From CAYJAD01 sp964370015 (GTDB lineage: Bacteria; Desulfobacterota; Desulfovibrionia; Desulfovibrionales; Desulfovibrionaceae), in the NCBI GenBank assembly GCA_964370015.1, contig CAYJHD010000029.1, positions 1-23,953 on the forward strand: a stretch of DNA of 23,953 nt, read 5' to 3'. Below, one piece after another: positions 8,883-16,132 of the stretch (position 1 is its first letter; every line of letters begins with the position of its first letter). The notes below the pieces were generated by a model that was not told the origin of the DNA, ran no database searches, and worked only from the letters and a program-made list of their open reading frames with translations. Position numbers and translations under genes: made by a program.

Positions 8883-9515
8883 TTACACCTCCTCAGGATT
8901 ACTTACTAGTGTACCGCGAATGCCTTCGTCGCTGCCTTGTGGCTTAGCATGACGATTGGGCACGCAAAATAGGTGTGGTTTTGTGATGGACGCTTCAGGC
9001 AGTGGTGCCACTTCACAGACATAGCCTGTTTCTTTTTGCAAATGTGCGTAATTTCCTATACCCAAGGCACGACAAGGGCAAGCGGCAACGCAAGCCGGTT
9101 CTTTATCTTCCTTAAGGTAGTCGAGGCAAAAATCACACTTACTCATGCGTTGTATTTCTGCATTAAACTGTGGTGCTCCATAGGGGCAATTCCACTCACA
9201 ATAACGACATCCCACGCAAAGGTTTTGATTAACACTCACAATACCATTGGCATCTTTGTGCATGGCTTTGGTGGGGCATCCTTTTACGCAAGTGGGGTTT
9301 TCGCAATGGTTGCAAGATATGGATATATAGTATGCAAAAACGTTTTGCTCATAGACTCCATGTCCCATATCTAACCATTGACCGCCGGAAAATTCCAATA
9401 CACGACGCCATTTAACGTCGCGTGGTAAATTATGTTTATCCTTACAGGCAATCATACAGGCTTTACAGCCCGTACACAGTTCACTATTGAAGGTAAATGA
9501 AGGTTGTCTTAACAT
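8883..9515 (-). CDS. dmsB: DmsB-type iron-sulfur electron-transfer subunit
   Basis: Carries electrons from the membrane anchor to the molybdenum subunit through four [4Fe-4S] clusters. The 210-aa sequence shows the four cysteine groups of DmsB: C14/C17/C20/C24, C68/C71/C76/C80, C100/C103/C106/C110, and C127/C130 with C142/C146. It has no signal peptide of its own, consistent with co-export with the Tat-targeted partner. GGAG lies about 8 bp before the ATG at 9515, and 30 bp separate it from dmsA. Length and cysteine pattern are normal. Confidence 0.94.
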   Translation of the reverse strand: MLRQPSFTFNSELCTGCKACMIACKDKHNLPRDVKWRRVLEFSGGQWLDMGHGVYEQNVFAYYISISCNHCENPTCVKGCPTKAMHKDANGIVSVNQNLCVGCRYCEWNCPYGAPQFNAEIQRMSKCDFCLDYLKEDKEPACVAACPCRALGIGNYAHLQKETGYVCEVAPLPEASITKPHLFCVPNRHAKPQGSDEGIRGTLVSNPEEV

Positions 9516-9545
9516 ATACTTTCTCCGTGTTGTGATAGGCTGGGG

Positions 9546-11966
9546 TTACGCACGTTCAATTTGTACTAAATTGGAGTGGTGCGGATTTCCTTTGGCCAAG
9601 GCTGTGGGTTTAAGCGCAGTGAGCACATTAATACAACCATTGCGATCGTCTCCATTATGATCTGGTGTATGCCACGCACCCTGCGGCAAGGAAACCACGC
9701 CAGGCATGATGCGTGATGTGACGCGTGCCGGTACGTAGGTGACACCACGAGCATTATAAATCTTTACTTTTTGGCCGTGTTTGATCCCTCTAGCTTTGGC
9801 GTCTATGGGATTAATCCACACATCTTGAGGCGCAACCTCTTGTAGCCACCAGCAATTGCCGTAGCTGGAGTGCGTACGTTGCTTGTAATGGTGACCTATC
9901 AATTGGAGAGGATAGGTGTCTCGCAAAGGACTCATGGCACCTTCAGGGTCTGGAATATATTCAGGTAAGGCTGTGATGGCTTGCCCTTCTTTGAGAGTCC
10001 ATGTTTGTGCCTTTTCTGCAAGAGCTGCGGAATAAATTTCAATTTTTCCTGAAGGTGTTTGTAATGGATTGGCCACAGGATTTTCACGGAAAGCCTTGTA
10101 CGCAATGTGGTTTTTGGGGAAGTGTTTTTTATACACACCCAAGGCAAAGGCTTCTTCTAGGGTGGGGGGTAAATCCGGTACGTTTTTACGTGAAAGGGCA
10201 TAAAGGTGCTCTAGCCATTGATATTGTGTACGCCCTTCAGTGAAGGCTTCTTTTATACCCAACTTGTCGGCAATTCCTGCGCAAATATCATAAATACTAA
10301 GGCTTTCTCCCAATGGTTCGATGCACTTTTCCCCAAAGATAACATAGCCAATATTACTATCTCCGGCGGCGGCCCAATCATGTTCTTCTAGGTTTGAACA
10401 CACGGGCAAAAGGAAATCAGCATAGCGTGCTGAGGGGGTAAGGGTGGTATCTAGCACCACAATGGTTTCGCACTTTTTCTCATCTTGTAAAATGGGATTC
10501 ATTTGATTGATACCACCATGTTGATTGGTGATACAGTTTCCAGCATAGTTCCAGAAAAATTTTATGGGCGCAATGAGCTTTTCTCTACCGCGTACCCCCG
10601 CTGTTTGCGCTGTCATGGTGGTGTAATCGTCTATGGCTTCATACCAATTAAAACATGATATGGTTGTTTTAATGGGGTTTTGCAATGTGGGGAAGGTGGC
10701 CATGCCAAGGCCATAACCGCCAGTTTCGCGTGCACCTGTATTGCCTCCGGCAATGCCCACATTTCCGGTGAGAACGGCGAGCATGCCTATGGCGCGGGAG
10801 AGGTTTTCTCCATTGGTATTCCTTTGTGGGCCCCAACCTTGGCAAATGAAGCAAGGTTTGGCGGCAGCCATTTCACGGGCCAATTGCTGAATTTTAGGAG
10901 CAGGATAGCCGGTAATGGCAGCGGCCCAAGCGGGTGTCTTTGCTGTTTTATCTGGGCCTAAACCAAGGATATATGATTTGTAAGAGGAGTTTTTAGGTGC
11001 GCCTTCTGGTAGAGATGCTTCATCGTATCCCAGAGTGTAAGCGTCAATAAAAGCTTTATCAACAAGATTTTCTGTAATCATAACATGGGCTAAACCGGCG
11101 CATAGGGCTGTGTCTGTGCCGGGGCGTATGGGAACCCAAAGGTCTCCAGAAGAGACCATGGTGTCGGAGTAGCGCGGATCAATGATGATGGTGCGTGTAT
11201 TTTTAGTGAATCTTGCATGTTGTAAGGTTTTTGCTTTACAGCCGGACATGCGTGTTTCAGAGGGGTTGTTTCCGAAAAATACTGCAAGCTCACTATGTTC
11301 CATGTCGGAAAGGCTGTTGCCATCCACCCAGCCACCGCCGTATAAATAGGGCATGCCCACGGTGATTTGACATGTGGAGTAATCAGAATAGTGATTTAAA
11401 TAACCGCCTAGAAGGTTCATGAGACGTGCCACAGGGGTGGCAGCCGGAGGCCAGCTTTTACCCATGGTGCTGCCTAGGGCACCTGTGCCATAATTTAAAT
11501 AGACGGATTCGTTAGTGTGTTTATCTATGGTATCCTTTAAGCGCTGTGCCAATTCTTCAAAGGCTTGATCCCAGCTAATACGTTCAAATTTTGCTTCACC
11601 GCGTTTTCCTACGCGTTTTAAAGGATAAGGAATGCGCTCTTCGGCATAGATGCGCTGACGCATAGATCGTCCACGCGGGCAGGCGCGTAACTGTTGAAGG
11701 CCATAGGCATCGTCGCCTGTATTGTCGGTTTCAATGCGGGTGATGTGTCCATCTTTCACATGAACTCGTAATGCACAGCGACTACCGCAATTAACATTAC
11801 AAGAGTTCCAAAAAACCTTATCTAGGTTTTTGGGCAATTTTTCGCTGGCAAAGGTTTCTCCAGCGTTAAAAATTTCTATGGAAATGGGAAATACAGATGA
11901 GGCAAGTATAATGCTGCCTCCTTTGATAAAGGTACGACGACTGATTTTGTCTTCGCTGTGGGACAT
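9546..11966 (-). CDS. dmsA: DMSO reductase-type molybdopterin catalytic subunit, Tat-exported
   Basis: Catalytic subunit that reduces S- or N-oxides such as DMSO or TMAO at a Mo-bis-pterin centre. It is 806 aa from the ATG at 11966. The Tat motif SRRTFIKGG is at residues 9-17, and the [4Fe-4S] site is C56-x3-C60-x3-C64 with C96 in RACPRGRSMR. The sequence parallels E. coli DmsA throughout (SRCALRVHVKDG, YLNYGTGALG, WGPQRNTNGE, NYAGNCITNQH). The SDYSTCQ motif near residue 195 supplies the Ser that ligates Mo in DMSO reductases. The frame extends two codons upstream to a TTG, but AGGAG sits directly against that TTG and 6 bp from the ATG, so ATG is preferred. Substrate among S- and N-oxides is not certain. 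Confidence 0.94.
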   Translation of the reverse strand: MSHSEDKISRRTFIKGGSIILASSVFPISIEIFNAGETFASEKLPKNLDKVFWNSCNVNCGSRCALRVHVKDGHITRIETDNTGDDAYGLQQLRACPRGRSMRQRIYAEERIPYPLKRVGKRGEAKFERISWDQAFEELAQRLKDTIDKHTNESVYLNYGTGALGSTMGKSWPPAATPVARLMNLLGGYLNHYSDYSTCQITVGMPYLYGGGWVDGNSLSDMEHSELAVFFGNNPSETRMSGCKAKTLQHARFTKNTRTIIIDPRYSDTMVSSGDLWVPIRPGTDTALCAGLAHVMITENLVDKAFIDAYTLGYDEASLPEGAPKNSSYKSYILGLGPDKTAKTPAWAAAITGYPAPKIQQLAREMAAAKPCFICQGWGPQRNTNGENLSRAIGMLAVLTGNVGIAGGNTGARETGGYGLGMATFPTLQNPIKTTISCFNWYEAIDDYTTMTAQTAGVRGREKLIAPIKFFWNYAGNCITNQHGGINQMNPILQDEKKCETIVVLDTTLTPSARYADFLLPVCSNLEEHDWAAAGDSNIGYVIFGEKCIEPLGESLSIYDICAGIADKLGIKEAFTEGRTQYQWLEHLYALSRKNVPDLPPTLEEAFALGVYKKHFPKNHIAYKAFRENPVANPLQTPSGKIEIYSAALAEKAQTWTLKEGQAITALPEYIPDPEGAMSPLRDTYPLQLIGHHYKQRTHSSYGNCWWLQEVAPQDVWINPIDAKARGIKHGQKVKIYNARGVTYVPARVTSRIMPGVVSLPQGAWHTPDHNGDDRNGCINVLTALKPTALAKGNPHHSNLVQIERA

Positions 11967-12071
11967 GTGCAACTCCTTTGTAAAGGATATGTTGTTTAAC
12001 TCTTACAAAAAGGTACTCATGATAATATAATACCTATAAGTGAAGTTGGCACTAGTGACAGTAAAGTTTTT
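11967..12071 (-). promoter_or_regulatory. Leader/promoter region of dmsABC
   Basis: 105-bp gap between the upstream kinase/phosphatase gene and dmsA, both on the minus strand. It contains a CACTAGTG palindrome (12050-12057), extending imperfectly to GGCACTAGTGAC, and an AT-rich TATTATATTAT stretch on the minus strand that could serve as a -10 region. I see no convincing -24/-12 (GG-N10-GC) sigma-54 site and no strong terminator after the upstream gene, so partial read-through into dmsABC is possible. Confidence 0.3.
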
Positions 12072-14555
12072 TTACGTAGAGCTTTTATGCCAACGAATAA
12101 GCATGAGTGATATGTCGTCGGAGGGGGCGTTATTGTCCATATGGTGCAAAATATCTTCGTGGACGTGTGTTAAAATACTTTGAGCATCTCCCTCATGTGC
12201 GCACGCAAGATGAAAAGTTTTTTTAAGCTTATCTTCTCCATAAATCTGGCCTTGTAAGCGGTTAGGTGGTGCTATGGCTTCGCTGGCACCGTCGGTGTAG
12301 AGCAAAATACTTTGCCCAGGGATTAGCTGTTCGGTAAAGGTGGTATATTGCTGATTTGGGCTCACATTAAGCACCAATTCCTCACTCCAAGGCAACATGG
12401 TTGTTTCGTTTTTGTTAAGTAGAGGAGGCGGATGCCCAGCACTGGCCCATTGAAATGTGCCAGTTTTAGTATCTAGGCTGGCCACGAGCATGCTTACAAA
12501 CATGGCCGAGGTGTCATTTCTTAATAAAGAGGCATTGAGGCGTTCAAGAGTATGTGCGGGGGAGGTGTCTTCTAACATAAGAAAGGATCGTGCTAAGGAC
12601 ACGGCGCGGCTCATGATGAGGGCTGCAGGAACTCCCTTGCTGCAAACATCGCCTATGACAAAATAGATTTGTTTAGGATTATGTGGGTTGGTAAAACTTG
12701 CGTAAAGGTCGCCACATACTTCATGGGCCATGTTAAGATAAGCGGCTATTTCTGTGCCGGGTATTTGTGGCAATGAGCTTGGTAGCATGGATTTTTGAAT
12801 ACTTCTTGCCAGTGCTAACTCGTCATTGAGGCGTTGTTGGTGAGCAGTGTTGTTTACAATGTTGCGAAAGGAAGTTCGTAAGGCCACACGGACACGCTCA
12901 AAAGTGCTTAACATGAGATGTAACTCGTCGGGAAATTTTCCTGTAGGGAAAGGCGTTTCCGTATCTCCATGGCTTAAGCGTTTAATACCTGACATTAAAG
13001 CGTGTAGTGGGTGTAGGGTGAGCGACATGACTGTCCATGTGACACATGCTATGGCTAAGGGACCTAAAATGGCCACAAGAATAAAAGGTATGGGAAGTTC
13101 CGAAGGTGCGTATCCAAGCTCAAGACTATCTACTAAAAGCAGAATAAACCATCCTGATGCTTCCAAGGGGGCATAGGCCAAAGTTGTAGCACCCTGCCAT
13201 GGTAAATCCCACGGTGTTTGGTGTGATGGTAGTACTTCATGTAAAGCGTGAACACCCTTATTACCTGCTAGAATATCTTTTCCGATGGAAGCGAAAAAGG
13301 ACGATGAATTACTGGTTACTTCATCATGAAAGTACTGTGGGCCCGCGCCTAATTGACGACCGGGAGGAAAAATAAGGTAATGGCCTTGAAGATTGATATA
13401 AAAAACAAAGGCATTTTCAAAACCGGATAGTTTTTTTAAATCATAACTAATCCATGGCATATCCACAATAACGCCCACAAAACCTGCATCTGGGTCATTG
13501 TCTATGAAGGGAACAGCGTAGATGATGGAGGCGTGAGGATTGTCTTTGTCGAAAATAATGGGAAGTAATTTCCATGTGCCGGAATCATTTTTTTCTTGTG
13601 CATAGGCGCGCAGGTTCTGGAATTTTATAGGGGAGGAGAGTGTGCCATTGTCGTTGAGATACATCCATGTTGTATTTTTATCTCCAACCACGAGGCCCAT
13701 AACGGGAATCTCCGCCGCAAGGCTGGAGCTATGGAGATCTGTTTCCATAAAGCGAGTAAGCTCGCTTTTTTTTGTGGTAAATATGTTTGTGAAGTTGTGA
13801 CGCTGTAAATTACGTGCCATATCGTCTACGTCACTTTGCAAACGCTGTAAAAAAGCAGAACTAATAAAAGATTGTGTTTGCAATGTTTGGGTGGCGAGTT
13901 CTGTGGCGTTTTGGCGAAGAACTTTTTGTGTATTATAGTAAAACGTGGCTATGCCACCCCAAAAAAGAATGATTGAGAAAAAAGTAAACAGCACAGTTTG
14001 GCGGAAAGCCAAAGATGTTTTCCATAACGTGCGAGTACTTTTAATGAAAGGTAATGAAGACCAAAAAGAATTTTTTGTGTGTGGAGCGAGTTCTTCGGAG
14101 GGGAGTTTTTTTTCTTCGTCTAAAGAAAATATAAAGGAAAATTCATTACCTTCACGTCTTGTGTAGGTGGCACTATGTGTGAACAAATGCACAAACGAAA
14201 GACCCTGCTGGCCCATGGGGGCTGTTTGTATATCAGTGAGAATAGGAGGTTTTTGATGCAAAGGATTAAAAGCTTGCCCGTTATCACAAAGCAACACATG
14301 GAGATTAGATTTTTTACCGTGAAAGCCGTGAGTAATAGTTAAAACAACTTTACTCAATCCGGAAGCAGGAGCACCATGTAAACAAATATTACTGAGTAAT
14401 TCTTCTAAAACTAAACGCAAGGAAAGCCTGTCATCATAACTGACACCTTTATCATGAGCCCATTCTTGAACCATGGCTAAAATACCTTCTATGGTGCTTA
14501 AATCAGCAGAAAAGGTAAGTTCAAGCTTGGGATTTTGTTTACGCTCCTGTGGCAT
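12072..14555 (-). CDS. Fused RsbW-like kinase / membrane Cache-like sensor / HAMP / SpoIIE-type phosphatase
   Basis: 827 aa. Residues 10-145 form a GHKL kinase-like domain of the RsbW/SpoIIAB type: N-box EELLSN (51-56), DNG (91-93) and a GQQGLSF glycine motif (115-121). Transmembrane segment 1 is about 185-207, followed by an extracytoplasmic Cache-like sensor (208-485, with YAVPF and GHYLIFPP strands), segment 2 (487-510) and HAMP (511-565). The SpoIIE/RsbU-type PP2C domain (580-825) has metal residues in place: VCGDLY (D616), GDVCSKG (D636), ASAGHPPP, YTDGASEA (D755) and SDDIS. So one protein carries a kinase and a phosphatase that could act in opposition on a STAS-domain partner, with sensing across the membrane. 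A GAGAAG ribosome site precedes the ATG at 14555. It lies upstream of dmsABC on the same strand and divergent from the activator gene. The ligand is unknown. Confidence 0.9.
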   Translation of the reverse strand: MPQERKQNPKLELTFSADLSTIEGILAMVQEWAHDKGVSYDDRLSLRLVLEELLSNICLHGAPASGLSKVVLTITHGFHGKKSNLHVLLCDNGQAFNPLHQKPPILTDIQTAPMGQQGLSFVHLFTHSATYTRREGNEFSFIFSLDEEKKLPSEELAPHTKNSFWSSLPFIKSTRTLWKTSLAFRQTVLFTFFSIILFWGGIATFYYNTQKVLRQNATELATQTLQTQSFISSAFLQRLQSDVDDMARNLQRHNFTNIFTTKKSELTRFMETDLHSSSLAAEIPVMGLVVGDKNTTWMYLNDNGTLSSPIKFQNLRAYAQEKNDSGTWKLLPIIFDKDNPHASIIYAVPFIDNDPDAGFVGVIVDMPWISYDLKKLSGFENAFVFYINLQGHYLIFPPGRQLGAGPQYFHDEVTSNSSSFFASIGKDILAGNKGVHALHEVLPSHQTPWDLPWQGATTLAYAPLEASGWFILLLVDSLELGYAPSELPIPFILVAILGPLAIACVTWTVMSLTLHPLHALMSGIKRLSHGDTETPFPTGKFPDELHLMLSTFERVRVALRTSFRNIVNNTAHQQRLNDELALARSIQKSMLPSSLPQIPGTEIAAYLNMAHEVCGDLYASFTNPHNPKQIYFVIGDVCSKGVPAALIMSRAVSLARSFLMLEDTSPAHTLERLNASLLRNDTSAMFVSMLVASLDTKTGTFQWASAGHPPPLLNKNETTMLPWSEELVLNVSPNQQYTTFTEQLIPGQSILLYTDGASEAIAPPNRLQGQIYGEDKLKKTFHLACAHEGDAQSILTHVHEDILHHMDNNAPSDDISLMLIRWHKSST

Positions 14556-14614
14556 AATTCTTCTCGTATTGTATATTATTACAAGTCATTAAGGTGTTGT
14601 GGTAAGATGCTTTC

Positions 14615-14643
14615 TTGACCTGCCCATTTTTTTGGCATAGCGT
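14615..14643 (+). promoter_or_regulatory. Candidate sigma-70 promoter for the activator gene
   Basis: TTGACC (14615-14620), a 17-bp spacer and TAGCGT (14638-14643) lie upstream of the start at 14674. The -35 is good and the -10 poor. The 118-bp divergent gap also has to serve the minus-strand gene starting at 14555. No clear sigma-54 promoter is seen here. Confidence 0.25.
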
Positions 14644-14673
14644 AAAGGGCATGTGCTTCATGGAGGATTTTGT

Positions 14674-15972
14674 ATGAAAGCAAGAGACCTGTACAGTCAG
14701 TTGACCCAAATATGTGCTCAAATGGCGCAAGGAGATTATGAGAAGGCCAAGGCTATTTTTGATTTGTTGCCTTGTGAAGATAGTCAAGATTCCATCAATA
14801 TTTTGGTGGAGGCCTTTGCCATGATGGCGGTACGTATTGAAGCGCGTGAGTTTGAGCTGAGCCGCTTGTTGACGGAACTGGAGCAGGCTCGTGCAGAGCT
14901 TTTGCAACACCAAGAGCGTCTTTTGGAGGAAAATAGTCAACTGCGTGTGGAGCTGCGTCGCACAGCATCTAAAGATGCGCCATTGATGCAACTGACGGAA
15001 GCTGCAGCCATGCAGGGAGTTATGCAACAGGTTCGCCGTGCTGCGGCTGTGGACTGTACTCTTTTGTTTAGCGGGGAAACAGGCACAGGAAAAAGTCTTT
15101 TTGCGCGGCATATTCATACGTTGAGTCCGCGAGCTCAAAAACCTTTTGTGGTGGTGAATTGTGCGGCCATTCCAGCGACACTGCTTGAAAGTGAATTGTT
15201 TGGCATAGAGATGGGTGTAGCTTCTGGCGTACGTGCACGCATGGGGCGCTTTGAACAGGCTTCCGGAGGTACTATTTTCTTGGATGAAATAGGGGATATG
15301 CCTTTGGAAAGTCAGGCTAAGCTTTTGCATGTGGTGGAGAGTGGCATTGTGGAGCGCGTGGGGGGGCGTAAGCCTTTGCATGTGGACGTGCGCATTATGG
15401 CTGCTACTTTGCGAGATTTGAGGCAGTGTGTTAAGGAGCGTACCTTTAGAGAGGATTTGTATTATAGGTTGAATGTTATGCAAATACATATTCCTCCTTT
15501 GCGGGAACGCTGTGAAGATATTCCTTTATTTATTAAACATATGCTAAGCCGCTATGCAAAACGGCATCCCCATGCCGTTACCAAAATTTCTTCAGAAGCC
15601 ATGGCACTCATGCAGCAGCACCATTGGCCTGGTAATGTGCGTGAGCTTGAAAATGAATTGGAGCGCGCTTGTCTTTTATGTACGCAAACAAGTATTGGCC
15701 CGCAGGATTTATCTCCCAATGTGGGAAAAAATATACTGCAAAGCTCTGCTTCTTCGCAAAGCTGTGCAACGCAACCCCAGCCTCTTATGGAAAATATGTG
15801 GCCCATATTAAGCCAAGATATCCCCACGCTCAGTCATATGGAAACACAATATATTAAAAATGTGTTGCATCATTTGCAAGGGAATAAATCACGCGCTGCC
15901 AAAGCTCTTGGCATTAGCCGAGAGGGTTTGCGTGTGAAGCTTGAGCGCATGAAAACGCAGCCTCTTTCTTAG
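14674..15972 (+). CDS. Sigma-54-type AAA+ transcriptional activator with variant GAFTGA loop
   Basis: 432 aa from the ATG at 14674, chosen because GGAGGA (14662-14667) sits 6 bp upstream; a GTG at 14653 is also in frame but lacks such a site. Residues 1-110 are helical/coiled coil with no receiver, GAF or PAS domain. The AAA+ domain has Walker A GETGTGKS (134-141), Walker B IFLDE (D204, E205), and FREDLYYRLNV with PGNVRELEN further on. A Fis-type helix-turn-helix ends the protein (NKSRAAKALGISREGLRVKL). Where bacterial enhancer-binding proteins read GAFTGA, this one reads GVASGV (181-186), so contact with sigma-54 may be altered. With no receiver, control is probably by a protein partner, and the two flanking phosphatase-type sensors and the STAS protein are the obvious candidates. 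The stop codon TAG (15970-15972) lies inside the inverted repeat of the following element. Confidence 0.9.
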   Translation: MKARDLYSQLTQICAQMAQGDYEKAKAIFDLLPCEDSQDSINILVEAFAMMAVRIEAREFELSRLLTELEQARAELLQHQERLLEENSQLRVELRRTASKDAPLMQLTEAAAMQGVMQQVRRAAAVDCTLLFSGETGTGKSLFARHIHTLSPRAQKPFVVVNCAAIPATLLESELFGIEMGVASGVRARMGRFEQASGGTIFLDEIGDMPLESQAKLLHVVESGIVERVGGRKPLHVDVRIMAATLRDLRQCVKERTFREDLYYRLNVMQIHIPPLRERCEDIPLFIKHMLSRYAKRHPHAVTKISSEAMALMQQHHWPGNVRELENELERACLLCTQTSIGPQDLSPNVGKNILQSSASSQSCATQPQPLMENMWPILSQDIPTLSHMETQYIKNVLHHLQGNKSRAAKALGISREGLRVKLERMKTQPLS

Positions 15973-16119
15973 ATAGTGTCGTCAAATGCGCCTTTTGGGT
16001 TTTCTCTGCGTCAGATTTTACGAGCTTTTTCGGTCATGTATGTCTCTATATACTCCCTCGAAGCTCATTCATCTTCCTTGATAAAATTCAAAAATTCGCA
16101 ATTTGACGACACTATCTAA
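15969..16119. repeat. MITE-like inverted-repeat element, 151 bp
   Basis: Perfect 19-bp terminal inverted repeats: TTAGATAGTGTCGTCAAAT (15969-15987) and its exact complement at 16101-16119. Inner partial pairings (GCG/CGC after a 1-nt bulge, ATTTTA 16015-16020 with TAAAAT 16082-16087, GAGCTT 16022-16027 with AAGCTC 16061-16066) would make one long imperfect hairpin. No ORF is seen inside. The ends carry TA dinucleotides (15970-15971 and 16117-16118), as expected of a Tc1/IS630-type target duplication. It lies between convergent genes and provides the stop codon of the upstream activator. A T-run after the hairpin is lacking, so a plain intrinsic terminator is less likely. Copy number elsewhere is unknown. 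Confidence 0.6.
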
Positions 16120-16132
16120 CAGTCTGCTGCAG

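Noticed and set aside
11967..14673. A -24/-12 sigma-54 promoter upstream of dmsA or the activator
   Set aside because: I looked for GG-N10-GC with TGGCAC/TTGC context in 11967-12071 and 14556-14673 and found no convincing match.
14539..15489. A 316-aa minus-strand open frame
   Set aside because: Exactly antisense to the AAA+ activator, rich in His, Gln, Ser and Thr with no domain; the plus-strand protein has full Walker A/B and HTH motifs.
15969..16119. A simple Rho-independent terminator between convergent genes
   Set aside because: Arms are 19 bp but separated by 113 bp, with no T-run at either end, unlike the clean terminators at 7996-8040 and 23425-23463.
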